The translations under genes and the position numbers were made by a program. 64,000 nucleotides of DNA from Acetobacter garciniae (lineage in GTDB: Bacteria; Pseudomonadota; Alphaproteobacteria; Acetobacterales; Acetobacteraceae): assembly GCF_017377735.1 (NCBI RefSeq), contig NZ_JAFVMH010000013.1, forward strand, positions 1 to 64,000, written 5' to 3'. The notes beneath the pieces were generated by a model. That model saw nothing but the letters and a program-made list of their open reading frames with translations. It ran no database searches and was not told where the DNA came from. This document shows, piece after piece, positions 10,699-19,392 of the stretch; position 1 is the stretch's first letter; every line of letters starts with the position of its first letter.

Positions 10699-11505
10699 TT
10701 ATTCGCCGTGTTGCAGGCATTCCGCGATCTGGCGGGTTATGTCCGCATCCTGCGCCATGACCTGAACGTCCAGCCGGGTGATGGTCTTCAGGGACAGCGT
10801 GTTCACCAGCCACGCCCCATGTGCCCATAAAATCTGTTCCGTATCGAGCGGATGTTCGCGCAGCAGGCCCTTGGCCATCAGAACCCCACGGGCAACGCCG
10901 GGCAGCGCGCCCTCGGCCACCGGTGGGGTCAGCAACCCGTCATCCCCCGCAATGACAAGGGTGCCGACCGTGCTTTCGGCAACCCGGCCGGCCAGATTGA
11001 GGATCAGCGCGTCATCCGCACCCGCGCGCTCGGCCTCCTGCCGGGCGAGGATGGATGGCAGGTAATTCAGGCTCTTGATCCGCGACAGGGGCGATGTCTC
11101 GTCCCGCCGGATCAGGCGCGAGGTCATGACGCGCACCTGCGCCGTGGCGAAGCCGCCCGCGCTTGCCACCAGTGTCATGGTGGGCGTGCCCGATTGCGGG
11201 GGCAGCAGGCCGCGCGGGCTTTCACCGCGCGTGACGGTCAGGCGCATGGACCCTTCCACCAGCCCCGTGGCCTCCGCCAGGTCGGCCGCCGCCTGGCGCA
11301 CGGTCGCCGTATCGGGCACGGCCAGGTTCAGCACCCGCCCGCCTTCGGCCAGCCGGCGCATATGGGCATACAGGTTCATGACACAGCCCGCACGCACGCG
11401 CATGGTCTCGAACAGGCCATCGCCCAGCGTGTAGCCCCGGTCCATGGGGCTGATACGCGCCTGTTCCAGCGGGCAGAGCACGCCGTTATGCCAGATGATG
11501 CTCAT
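10699..11505 (-). CDS. pabC: Class IV aminotransferase, probable aminodeoxychorismate lyase
   Basis: PLP enzyme of the branched-chain aminotransferase/4-amino-4-deoxychorismate lyase fold, 268 residues. MDRGYTLGDGLFETMRV, RIKSLNYLPSILARQEA (catalytic Lys) and LILNLAGRVAESTVGTL are the family blocks. Its ATG (11505-11503) overlaps the TGA of pabB in an ATGA junction, pointing to translational coupling. This context makes formation of p-aminobenzoate from aminodeoxychorismate, for folate, the likely role; class IV enzymes of D-amino-acid or branched-chain metabolism look similar, so function rests on the neighbour. Confidence 0.85.
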   Translation of the reverse strand: MSIIWHNGVLCPLEQARISPMDRGYTLGDGLFETMRVRAGCVMNLYAHMRRLAEGGRVLNLAVPDTATVRQAAADLAEATGLVEGSMRLTVTRGESPRGLLPPQSGTPTMTLVASAGGFATAQVRVMTSRLIRRDETSPLSRIKSLNYLPSILARQEAERAGADDALILNLAGRVAESTVGTLVIAGDDGLLTPPVAEGALPGVARGVLMAKGLLREHPLDTEQILWAHGAWLVNTLSLKTITRLDVQVMAQDADITRQIAECLQHGE

Positions 11506-12890
11506 GCCTGCTGCGCGAACGCCAGGAAGGGAGCCAGCTTCAGACACATTTCCTCATATTCCTTTTGTGGATCTGACAAAATCGTAATACCCCCGCCGGT
11601 GTCGATGCGCAGCATGGTTCCCTCACGCGCAAAGCTGCGGATAATGACCGAACTGTCCATGCCGCCATCGCACCCGATCCGAAACACCGTGCCGCAATAC
11701 GCCCCCCTGGGCGAAGCCTCCAGCGCGTCAATAATTTCCACGGCGCGGTGCTTGGGCGCACCGGTGACGGAACCCGGCGGCAGGGTGGCCGCCAGCAGGT
11801 CGAACACGTCGCGCCCCGGCGCCAGCATGGCCCGCACTTCGGAAACCAGATGATGTACATGGGCAAAACGCTCCACATGCAGGAATTCGGGCACGCGCAC
11901 GCTGCCGATTTCAGCCACGCGGCCAATATCGTGGCGCATGAGATCGACGATCATCAAATTTTCGGCGCGTTCCTTGTCATTTTCGGCAAGCCAGCGCAAC
12001 AGGCGCTCATCCTCCGCCGCCGTCGCCCCACGCGGCGCGGTGCCCTTGATCGGGCGCGAGGCGATCTCCCCTGCGGGCGTGACACTAAGAAAACGCTCGG
12101 GCGAGCAGGAAAGCAGCGCGAAATCCGGCCCGCAGGACAGATAGGCCCCGAAGGGGGCTGGCACCTGCTGGCGCAAATGCCGGTACAGATCGACCCCGCA
12201 CAGGCCGGGCGGCAGGCAGGCCGTATGCCGCCCCGTAATGTTGACCTGAAAAATATCGCCCGCGGCAATATAATCCCGCGCCTGTGTCACCATCTGGCAA
12301 TAAGCCTGCCTGTCCTGGTCGGCTGTCAGGGTCAGGGCGGGCAAGGCTGGCAGGTCCATGGCCCAGGTCGGCAGGTCGCACCATTGGGCAAAGGCCTGCG
12401 CCCGTGCGGGTTCGTCCAGGCCGTTTATGGAAAAACCGGCCAGGTAACAGCGCTTTTCCTGCCTGTCCCATAAAAAGGCATGGTCATACAGCGCTGCGGC
12501 CAGCCAGGGACTGCCTGCTTCATCGTGGCACGAGACCACCTCTTCCAGCCCCAGGCCAAAACCGTAGCTGGCAAAACCCACCAGCCCACCCGCAAAGGAA
12601 ATATCTACCCTCTCTGACCCGAGGGTTTCAAAACTCTCCCCATCGGGCGCAAGTTTTCTCAAACAATCCAGAATTTCCAGCGGCGTCTTGCAACCAAGGG
12701 ACACGCCATCGCACTGGACGTGGGTAGGCCACGCAGTCAGGACATGGCGGGGCTTGTGGCAGAATATCCGCCACCGGCTGCGTTCTTCCACCGCACCGCC
12801 GCTATCGAGCAGCGCGCACCAGGGGTCACGCCCCCAGAGCGCCAGAACCGTATCGGGTTCGCGCCAGGGCAGGTCCTGCACCCATGTCAC
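11502..12890 (-). CDS. pabB: Aminodeoxychorismate synthase component I
   Basis: Chorismate-binding enzyme that with a PabA glutaminase makes 4-amino-4-deoxychorismate for folate. The 462-residue product has the C-terminal chorismate domain with SRPIKGTAPRG, AENLMIVDLMRHDIGRV, LPPGSVTGAPKHRAVEII and GAYCGTVFRIG. The usual RNDLGRV block reads RHDIGRV here. It begins three bases after the dnaE stop and overlaps pabC by four, so dnaE-pabB-pabC appear cotranscribed. Anthranilate synthase TrpE is the main alternative; the pabC neighbour and PIKGT motif favour PabB. No pabA-like glutaminase is in the window. Confidence 0.92.
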   Translation of the reverse strand: MTWVQDLPWREPDTVLALWGRDPWCALLDSGGAVEERSRWRIFCHKPRHVLTAWPTHVQCDGVSLGCKTPLEILDCLRKLAPDGESFETLGSERVDISFAGGLVGFASYGFGLGLEEVVSCHDEAGSPWLAAALYDHAFLWDRQEKRCYLAGFSINGLDEPARAQAFAQWCDLPTWAMDLPALPALTLTADQDRQAYCQMVTQARDYIAAGDIFQVNITGRHTACLPPGLCGVDLYRHLRQQVPAPFGAYLSCGPDFALLSCSPERFLSVTPAGEIASRPIKGTAPRGATAAEDERLLRWLAENDKERAENLMIVDLMRHDIGRVAEIGSVRVPEFLHVERFAHVHHLVSEVRAMLAPGRDVFDLLAATLPPGSVTGAPKHRAVEIIDALEASPRGAYCGTVFRIGCDGGMDSSVIIRSFAREGTMLRIDTGGGITILSDPQKEYEEMCLKLAPFLAFAQQA

Positions 12891-12893
12891 GGA

Positions 12894-15800
12894 TCAGACC
12901 TGCTCCACCCTTGAAATACCGGGCAGCGTACGCAGCTTCTGCCCCAGCAAAGGGGTTACCCGGTAGCCCCCGCGCAGGCGAATTTCGACATCGCAGCTAT
13001 CGGTCACACCCGGAAGCAGCACAATGCGCCCTGCCCCACCTTTCTGGTCCTGCAAGGCGGTTTGCAAATGCGGCAGCGCGTCTTCACGCTCCAGCCAGAT
13101 GCGCAGTTCGCTCTGCCTCTGGGCTGCGGCCTGTTCCAGTTCCACAATGTCGGAAGCCGTAATGCGCAGGGCTTCGCCTTCGAGCTTGAGTTCGGCTGTC
13201 ACCAGCACGGCCGCCCCCGCCACCAGGCATTCGCGCACACGGCCAAGCACTTCGGAAAAGACCGTAACCTCGCACCCGCCAGACGCATCGGACAGGCGCA
13301 CCCAGGCCATTTTATTGCCTGTGCGCGTGGGCCGTTCCTTGCGATCGACCACACAGCCTGCGATCTTCACGCGGCTGACCCCCGCCTCCGCCACCACAGG
13401 CAGTTGCGATGACCGCGTCACCCCCAGCTTGCGCAGCACCATGGCGTAGGAATCGAGCGGGTGGGCCGTCATGTGAAAGCCCACGGCTTCGGCCTCCATG
13501 GCCAGGCGTTCGAATTCCGGCCAGTCGGGCCCGGTATCCAGCCGAAGGGGCTCCTTCTCCCCCCCGCCGCCGAACAGCCCGATCTGGCCCGATGCCGCCT
13601 CCTGCGCCTGGGCATGTGCGCGGCGCAGGATGACATCGGCCGAGTTGAACAGACGCGCGCGATTGGGTTCGATACATTCGAACGCCCCCGCCTTGGCCAG
13701 GTTTTCCATCTGCATGCGGTTGATCTGGCGCGGATCGATGCGGGTTGCGAAATCTACCGGGTCGGTAAAGGGTTTTCCACCGCGTGCGGCCACCAGCGCC
13801 TCCATGGCGCTGAAACCCACTTTCTTGATCGCGGCCAGCGCGTAGCGAATGGCGTAGGTGCCGTCCTCCTGCCGCTCGACCGAGAAATCGGCCTCGGACC
13901 GGTTGATGTCGGGGGGCAGGACCGCAATGCCCATGCGTTCGGCTTCCTGCCGCAGGGCGGCCAGCTTTTCCGTTTTTTCCCGCGCGAGCGACATGCACGC
14001 GGCCAGGAAGGCCACGGGGTGGTTCGCCTTCATCCACGCGGTCTGGTAGGACACCAGCGCATAGGCTGCCGCATGCGATTTGTTGAAGCCATAATCGGCG
14101 AATTTGGCCATCAGGTCGAACACCTCGACAGCCTTGTCCTTGGGAATGCCGCGCCCCATCGCCCCATCGGTAAAGATGGCGCGCTGATGGTCCATTTCCG
14201 AGCGGATCTTCTTGCCCATGGCGCGCCGCAGCAGGTCGGCGGCCCCCAGGCTGTAGCCCGCCATTTTCTGGGCGATCTGCATCACCTGTTCCTGATAGAC
14301 CATGATGCCATAGGTCTCTTCCAGGATATCGCGTATTTCCTCGTGCGGGGGTTCCCATGCCTCCCCGTGCTTGCGGCGGCAGTAATCGGGAATATTCGCC
14401 ATGGGGCCGGGGCGGTACAGGGCCACCGCGGCAATCAGGTCTTCCAGCCGGGTGGGGCGCATCTGCTTGAGCACGTCGCGCATGCCCGCACCTTCGAACT
14501 GGAAGACGCCCGCCGTATCGCCCCGGCTGAGCATGTCATAGGTCGCGGGATCGTTCAGCGGAATACTGCTCAGATCGACTTTCTCGCCCATCCGGCTGAT
14601 GAAATCGACCCCGCGCCGCAGGATCGTCAGTGTCGTCAGGCCCAGGAAGTCGAACTTGACCAGACCGGCCTGTTCGACAAACTTCATGTTGTACTGCGTG
14701 ACCAGCGTGTCACTTTTCGGATCGCGGTAGAGCGGCACAAGATCCACCAGCGGGCGGTCCCCGATCACCACACCGGCGGCGTGGGTGCTGGCGTGGCGGT
14801 ACAGCCCTTCCAACTGCTGGGCAATTTCCATGAGCCTGCGCATGGCTTCATCACCATCGCGCATTTCCTGCAACTTGGGTTCCCCCGCGATTGCCTCCTT
14901 CAGTGTTACGGGCTTGGCGGGGTTGTTGGGAATAAGCTCGGCCACGCGGTTGACCATGCCGTAAGGCAGGCCAAGCACACGCCCCACGTCACGCACAGCG
15001 GCACGGGCCTGCAACTTACCGAAGGTGATGATCTGGGCCACGCGATCCGCGCCATATTCGCGCCGGACATAGGCTATGACCTCGTCCCGCCGGTCCTGGC
15101 AGAAATCGATATCAAAATCCGGCATGGACACGCGTTCGGGGTTCAGAAACCGTTCGAACAGCAGGTTGAACGGCAGGGGGTCGATATCGGTAATGGTCAG
15201 CGCCCAGGCCGCCAGCGATCCTGCCCCTGACCCACGGCCAGGCCCCACGGGAATGTCATGCGCCTTGGCCCATTGGATGAAGTCGGCCACGATCATGAAA
15301 TAGCCCGGAAAACCCATCCTGGCGATGATATCAAGCTCGAAGGCAAGGCGTTCGCGGTAGCGCGCCTGTGTGGCGTCATCCGCCTTCATGGCGGCAAAGC
15401 GCCGTTCCAGCCCTTCGCGCGCCATGGCACGCAGGGTTTCATCCTCCGTCGCCCCTTCGCGCACCTTGGGGCAGACCGGCAGCAGGGGCTTGCGCGTTTC
15501 CACCTTGATGGCGCAGCGCCGGGCAATTTCAAGCGTGTTGTCGCAGGCTTCGGGCAGGTCGGCAAACAGGGCCCGCATCATTTCGGGCGGCTTGAACCAG
15601 TGTTCGGGGGTGACGCGAAACCGGTCCTTTTCGGCCATGGTGCGGCCCTGGGCGATGCAGATCAGCGCATCATGGGCCTCGTACATGTCGGGCTTGGGGA
15701 AAAAACATTCATTTGTCGCAACCAAAGGCAGGCCGAACCTGTCGGCCAGGGCCAGCACGCCGGGTTCCACCGCCTTTTCCACCGCCAGGCCATGGCGGTG

Positions 15801-16313
15801 CAGTTCCACCACCAGCCTGTCGCCATAGGCTTCGTGCAGCCGGGCCAGCCAGCGTTCGGCCTCGTCCTTCTGGCCGTCGGCCAGCATCTGGAACAGCGGG
15901 CCACGCGTGCCACCGCTGAGCAGTATCAGCCCTTCGGAGCGTTCGCATAGCAGGTCGAGGCTGACGAACGGGTCCGCCGGGTCGGAAGTCTGGAACCCGG
16001 CCGAGGACAGGAATTGCAGGTTGGCGAGCCCGGTCTCGTTCTGGGCCAGCAGGGCCACGGGTTCGGCTGGCGCACCGGGCTTGTCGTTGCGGGCGGGCAG
16101 GCCGATCTGGCAGCCGATGATCGGCTGGATACCGCTTTTGGCGCAATATTGCGAGAATTCCAGCGCCCCGAACAGATTGCCCGAATCCGTAATGGCCACG
16201 GCGGGCATACGCATCTCGCTCGCAAGGGAGGCGATATCCGCAACGCGGATCGCCCCCTGGCTGAGGGAATAGGCGGAGTGAACACGCAGGTGAACGAAAT
16301 CGGCATGGGACAT
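12894..16313 (-). CDS. dnaE: DNA polymerase III alpha subunit
   Basis: Replicative polymerase catalytic subunit, about 1139 residues, normal for DnaE1. The N-terminal PHP domain starts FVHLRVHSAYSLSQGA; the C-family palm has the catalytic motif PDFDIDFCQDRRDEVI near residues 396-411 and VGPGRGSGAGSLAAW before it; tandem helix-hairpin-helix and an OB-fold (VKIAGCVVDRKERPTRTG) follow near the C-terminus. The chosen ATG opens at MSHADFVHL. An ATG four codons earlier at 16325 has a somewhat better Shine-Dalgarno (CAGG, 7 bases) and is a real alternative. It heads a minus-strand run into pabB and pabC and is divergent from panC. Confidence 0.97.
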   Translation of the reverse strand: MSHADFVHLRVHSAYSLSQGAIRVADIASLASEMRMPAVAITDSGNLFGALEFSQYCAKSGIQPIIGCQIGLPARNDKPGAPAEPVALLAQNETGLANLQFLSSAGFQTSDPADPFVSLDLLCERSEGLILLSGGTRGPLFQMLADGQKDEAERWLARLHEAYGDRLVVELHRHGLAVEKAVEPGVLALADRFGLPLVATNECFFPKPDMYEAHDALICIAQGRTMAEKDRFRVTPEHWFKPPEMMRALFADLPEACDNTLEIARRCAIKVETRKPLLPVCPKVREGATEDETLRAMAREGLERRFAAMKADDATQARYRERLAFELDIIARMGFPGYFMIVADFIQWAKAHDIPVGPGRGSGAGSLAAWALTITDIDPLPFNLLFERFLNPERVSMPDFDIDFCQDRRDEVIAYVRREYGADRVAQIITFGKLQARAAVRDVGRVLGLPYGMVNRVAELIPNNPAKPVTLKEAIAGEPKLQEMRDGDEAMRRLMEIAQQLEGLYRHASTHAAGVVIGDRPLVDLVPLYRDPKSDTLVTQYNMKFVEQAGLVKFDFLGLTTLTILRRGVDFISRMGEKVDLSSIPLNDPATYDMLSRGDTAGVFQFEGAGMRDVLKQMRPTRLEDLIAAVALYRPGPMANIPDYCRRKHGEAWEPPHEEIRDILEETYGIMVYQEQVMQIAQKMAGYSLGAADLLRRAMGKKIRSEMDHQRAIFTDGAMGRGIPKDKAVEVFDLMAKFADYGFNKSHAAAYALVSYQTAWMKANHPVAFLAACMSLAREKTEKLAALRQEAERMGIAVLPPDINRSEADFSVERQEDGTYAIRYALAAIKKVGFSAMEALVAARGGKPFTDPVDFATRIDPRQINRMQMENLAKAGAFECIEPNRARLFNSADVILRRAHAQAQEAASGQIGLFGGGGEKEPLRLDTGPDWPEFERLAMEAEAVGFHMTAHPLDSYAMVLRKLGVTRSSQLPVVAEAGVSRVKIAGCVVDRKERPTRTGNKMAWVRLSDASGGCEVTVFSEVLGRVRECLVAGAAVLVTAELKLEGEALRITASDIVELEQAAAQRQSELRIWLEREDALPHLQTALQDQKGGAGRIVLLPGVTDSCDVEIRLRGGYRVTPLLGQKLRTLPGISRVEQV

Positions 16314-16538
16314 GGCATGCACCATAGCACAGCCTGCCCGTTTCTTCACGACCGCATGAGCAAAACACGCCCCCAGCCCCACCAAGCCGCCACTGCGTAA
16401 GGACCTCGGCCCCCTATGGTGCCGCACCCCTGCCCTGTCTTGCTGGAATCCGGGGCCGATCGGCGCTAAACCGCTGGCATGCCGTGCTGGCGCCAAGGGG
16501 TGCCGGCACTTTCGTCTTTCGCTTTTTCAAGGCCTTTC

Positions 16539-17378
16539 ATGCATATCGTCAGAACCAGGACCGAACTGCGCGAGCTTGTCACGCGCTGGCACGCGGGGGG
16601 GGATACAATTGGCGTGGTGCCCACCATGGGCTCGCTCCATGACGGGCATCTGGCCCTTGTCCGCGCCCTTGACGGCAAGGCCACCCGCAGGATCGTGAGC
16701 GTTTTCGTCAACCCGATCCAGTTCAACAATGCCGAGGATTTCAGCCTCTACCCGCGCGGGCTGGAGGCAGATGCCGCCCTGCTGGAACAGACCGGCAGGG
16801 TAGATGTGCTCTACGCCCCGGGCGAGGGCGAAATGTACCCCCCCGGCTTTTCCACCCGTGTGCTTGTGCAGGGGCTGGACAAGGTGCTGTGCGGCGCGGA
16901 CCGGCCGGGGCATTTCGATGGCGTGGCAACGGTCGTGACCAAGCTTCTGCTCCAGACCGGTGCGGATATCGCAGCCTTTGGCGAAAAGGACTACCAGCAG
17001 TTGGGCATTATCCACCGGCTGGTGGCGGACCTGAACCTGCCTGTCACCATCCTGCCGGTGCCCACCGTGCGCGATGCGGACGGGCTGGCCCTGTCGTCGC
17101 GCAACCGGCGGCTGAGCCCGGCCGCGCGCCAGCAGGCCGCAATACTGCCCGCAACGCTGAAGACCTGCCTTGCCGCCATGAAAGCGGGCCAGACCGTGGC
17201 GGCAAGCCTTGAACAATGCCGCACTACGTTACGCCAGGCCGGCTTTGACGTGCATTACCTTGAACTGCGGCATGAAGACACGCTTCTTCCCGCAACACAG
17301 GCGGGCCCGGGCACGCGCCTGTTTGTCGCAGCAAGCCTGGATGGCATCCGCCTGATCGACAACATGCCCGTCACCTGA
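16539..17378 (+). CDS. panC: Pantothenate synthetase
   Basis: ATP-dependent ligase joining pantoate and beta-alanine, the last step to pantothenate (coenzyme A precursor). The 279-residue product has PTMGSLHDGHLALVR (nucleotide-binding HxGH region at 34-37), VSVFVNPIQF, the pantoate-binding FGEKDYQQL and the KMSKS-like LALSSRNRRLS. The ATG at 16539 begins at the conserved first strand and has AAGG upstream. It is divergent from dnaE. panB and panD are not adjacent. Confidence 0.97.
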   Translation: MHIVRTRTELRELVTRWHAGGDTIGVVPTMGSLHDGHLALVRALDGKATRRIVSVFVNPIQFNNAEDFSLYPRGLEADAALLEQTGRVDVLYAPGEGEMYPPGFSTRVLVQGLDKVLCGADRPGHFDGVATVVTKLLLQTGADIAAFGEKDYQQLGIIHRLVADLNLPVTILPVPTVRDADGLALSSRNRRLSPAARQQAAILPATLKTCLAAMKAGQTVAASLEQCRTTLRQAGFDVHYLELRHEDTLLPATQAGPGTRLFVAASLDGIRLIDNMPVT

Positions 17379-17422
17379 AAAGATCGGGCCTTCTTTTTTT
17401 CAAAAAACGAAAGGATTGGACT

Positions 17423-17776
17423 ATGAGCATCACCCGCCTTGAACCCGAGGAACGCCTGAGCGGCGCTGTCATCTATAACGGGCTGATTCACCTGGCAGGC
17501 CAGGTCGCGGATGACCCGAGCTTGGATGCGCAGGGCCAGATGGAAGATATCCTGCGCCAGGTCGATGCCCTGCTGGCCCAGGCCGGCACCGATAAAAGCC
17601 GCATGATTTCGGTACAGATTTTCCTCGCCGACATGAACGATATGGCAGGCATGAACCGGGCGTGGGATGCGTGGCTGGACCGCGCGAACAAGCCCGCCCG
17701 TGCAACGGTGGAGGCCCGCCTGGCCAACCCCGCCTGGCGCGTGGAACTGACCGGTATTGCCGCGTTGGCCAAATAA
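17423..17776 (+). CDS. RidA/YjgF-family protein
   Basis: Small cytoplasmic protein of 117 residues from the YjgF/YER057c/UK114 superfamily. The archetype RidA hydrolyses reactive enamines/imines released by PLP enzymes. Here the family strands are clear: YNGLIHLAGQVADD, DILRQVDALLAQAGTDKSR and PARATVEARLA, where the arginine corresponds to the catalytic Arg of active members, although the surrounding block is not the exact RidA1 consensus. It belongs to one of the less studied RidA subgroups, so imine hydrolysis is only probable. It follows panC by 44 bp on the same strand. Confidence 0.85.
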   Translation: MSITRLEPEERLSGAVIYNGLIHLAGQVADDPSLDAQGQMEDILRQVDALLAQAGTDKSRMISVQIFLADMNDMAGMNRAWDAWLDRANKPARATVEARLANPAWRVELTGIAALAK

Positions 17777-18101
17777 CGCCAAAGCCGCGCCAGACTCCGC
17801 CACGCCATGCCGGGGCCGATCCGCTACAGGGCGGAACCCGGGCATGGTCCGGCGGGGCTGGGCCCAAGCCAAGCAGGCTGGCGCAGACACCGCACAAGGC
17901 AGGGCCGAAACCGCAGGGGGGCACGCCCCGGGGCTTGCAGGCAGGCTTTGAAAGCGATGGATGGGCAAGCGCCCGTAACACCGTGGGGGATCAATGAACC
18001 CGTGGATACAGGGCACTACGCCACGCACGAAGCCTGTCGCACGACCGGCCATGAAGTATGACCGTGCGTGGAAATCTGCTTGATTTTCAAGGAAGAAAGG
18101 C
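17777..18101. other. Intergenic region with no visible gene
   Basis: About 325 GC-rich bases between the RidA gene and tRNA-Asn. Open frames here have no family resemblance or convincing ribosome-binding site. A small imperfect hairpin (TCCGC with GCGGA near 17819-17834) is the only structure noticed; no terminator with a T-run is evident. Confidence 0.5.
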
Positions 18102-18177
18102 TGGCTCCCGAAGTAGGACTCGAACCTACGACCCAGCGATTAACAGTCGCTTGCTCTACCAACTGAGCTATTCGGGA
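18102..18177 (-). tRNA. tRNA-Asn (anticodon GTT)
   Basis: A 76-base cloverleaf read on the minus strand. Acceptor stem TCCCGAA/TTCGGGA is perfect, the D-arm has AGCTCAGTTGGTAGAGC, the anticodon loop is CTGTTAA giving GTT, the T-arm has GGTTCGAGTCC, and discriminator G with CCA is encoded in the DNA. Confidence 0.97.
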
Positions 18178-18296
18178 TCAGCGAGGCACCGTATAGCGAG
18201 CCACACTGAACGCGTAAAGCCCCCTTTTGGGATTTTTTTTCTTTTTCAGGCCTTAACGAGACGACACTTCAGTCCAAGTCGTAGTAAGCAGGGACC

Positions 18297-19340
18297 ATGA
18301 CCACCCGTGGCCCATCTTCAGTTCCCCGCCGCGCCCTCCTCTCAGCGGCATTGCTTGCCGTGGGAGGAACCGCCACAACCGTGCTGTTCGAACATAGCCG
18401 GCACGAACGCCACCCTGCGCACAAGCCCCCTGACGGGGTGTACCGCAAGCTGGTGGTGGGTTGGGCCGCGGCCGAACACTGCCCCGTTTATGTGGCGGCG
18501 GCCCAGAAAGGCTTTTTCGACCACTACAATCTCGATATCGACATCGCCCCCGCGACCAATGACGGGCACGATACGCTTGAAGCGCTGCAACACCGCGAAT
18601 TCGATTATGCCGTGGCCCCGGCGCTGACCTGGCTGCCCTACCTGCATGCGGGGCTTGCCGCCCATCTGGTCATGGGGGTGCAGCCCGGTTATTTCCGCCT
18701 GCTGGTGCGCCGCAGCAGCGGCATTACCCGGCTGGACCAGTTGATGGACCGCAATGTCGCCATGCCCGACATGAACGCGGCCGACAAATTGTTCTTCGCG
18801 ATCATGATGCGCCGCAAGGGGCTGGATGCGCTGACCCGCATCAACTGGGTGGACCTGCCCTTTACCGAAATAGCAGACAGTGCCCGTGCGCAGCGGATCG
18901 ACGCGGTGGTGGCGCATGACCCGTATGCCTGGCTGCTTTTGCAGACCGCACCCGACCTGTTCGTGGAACTGGCCAGCAGCAATACCGGGCATTACGCCGA
19001 ACGCACCAGCCTGGTGCTGGGGGTGGCCGACAGCGCCCTGCAGGCCGACCCGGACGCCGCGACATCGCTGGTGCTGGCGCTGAATACTGCGGCACGCTGG
19101 GCCAATACCCACCGAGACGACGCAGCAACCCTGATCGCGGGCAGCATGCCCGAACTCTCCCCCGCCAGCGCACGGGCCATGCTGCATAACGCGCCAGCCA
19201 TTCACCCGGTCCTGGGCCAGAGCCTGCGCGACCAGATCGCCCAGTACTGCGACGAACTCCAGCTTGTCGGGCTTCTGCCCGATGCCGAGAACACCACCCT
19301 GCTGGCCCAGAGCTACACCCGCAACGTGCTGCGCGAATAA
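18297..19340 (+). CDS. ABC-type solute-binding protein (NMT1/SsuA-like), orphan
   Basis: Exported periplasmic binding protein of 347 residues. The N-terminus has twin arginines (SVPRRALLSAALLAVGG), a possible Tat or Sec signal. The mature part follows the NMT1/THI5/SsuA pattern: LVVGWAAAEHCPVYVAAAQKG, then FFDHYNLDIDIAPATN, EFDYAVAPALTWLPY and a second lobe. Relatives bind sulfonates, nitrate, taurine or thiamine precursors. No permease or ATPase gene lies within 10 kb, so the partner transporter is elsewhere or the protein acts alone. AGCAGGGA precedes the ATG. Ligand unknown. Confidence 0.8.
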   Translation: MTTRGPSSVPRRALLSAALLAVGGTATTVLFEHSRHERHPAHKPPDGVYRKLVVGWAAAEHCPVYVAAAQKGFFDHYNLDIDIAPATNDGHDTLEALQHREFDYAVAPALTWLPYLHAGLAAHLVMGVQPGYFRLLVRRSSGITRLDQLMDRNVAMPDMNAADKLFFAIMMRRKGLDALTRINWVDLPFTEIADSARAQRIDAVVAHDPYAWLLLQTAPDLFVELASSNTGHYAERTSLVLGVADSALQADPDAATSLVLALNTAARWANTHRDDAATLIAGSMPELSPASARAMLHNAPAIHPVLGQSLRDQIAQYCDELQLVGLLPDAENTTLLAQSYTRNVLRE

Positions 19341-19353
19341 GCCTTGGGGCCAC

Positions 19354-19384
19354 ACCCACCCGGCATGCGCGATGCCGGGTGGGT
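19354..19384. terminator. Strong hairpin between convergent genes
   Basis: A 13-bp perfect stem (ACCCACCCGGCAT at 19354-19366 with its complement at 19372-19384) over a five-base loop sits between the solute-binding protein stop and the aminotransferase stop. It could end transcription from both sides, although neither strand has a T-run after it. Confidence 0.5.
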
Positions 19385-19392
19385 AGGACCGG

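Noticed and set aside
13461-15230. 589-codon plus-strand frame
   Set aside because: Antisense shadow of dnaE.
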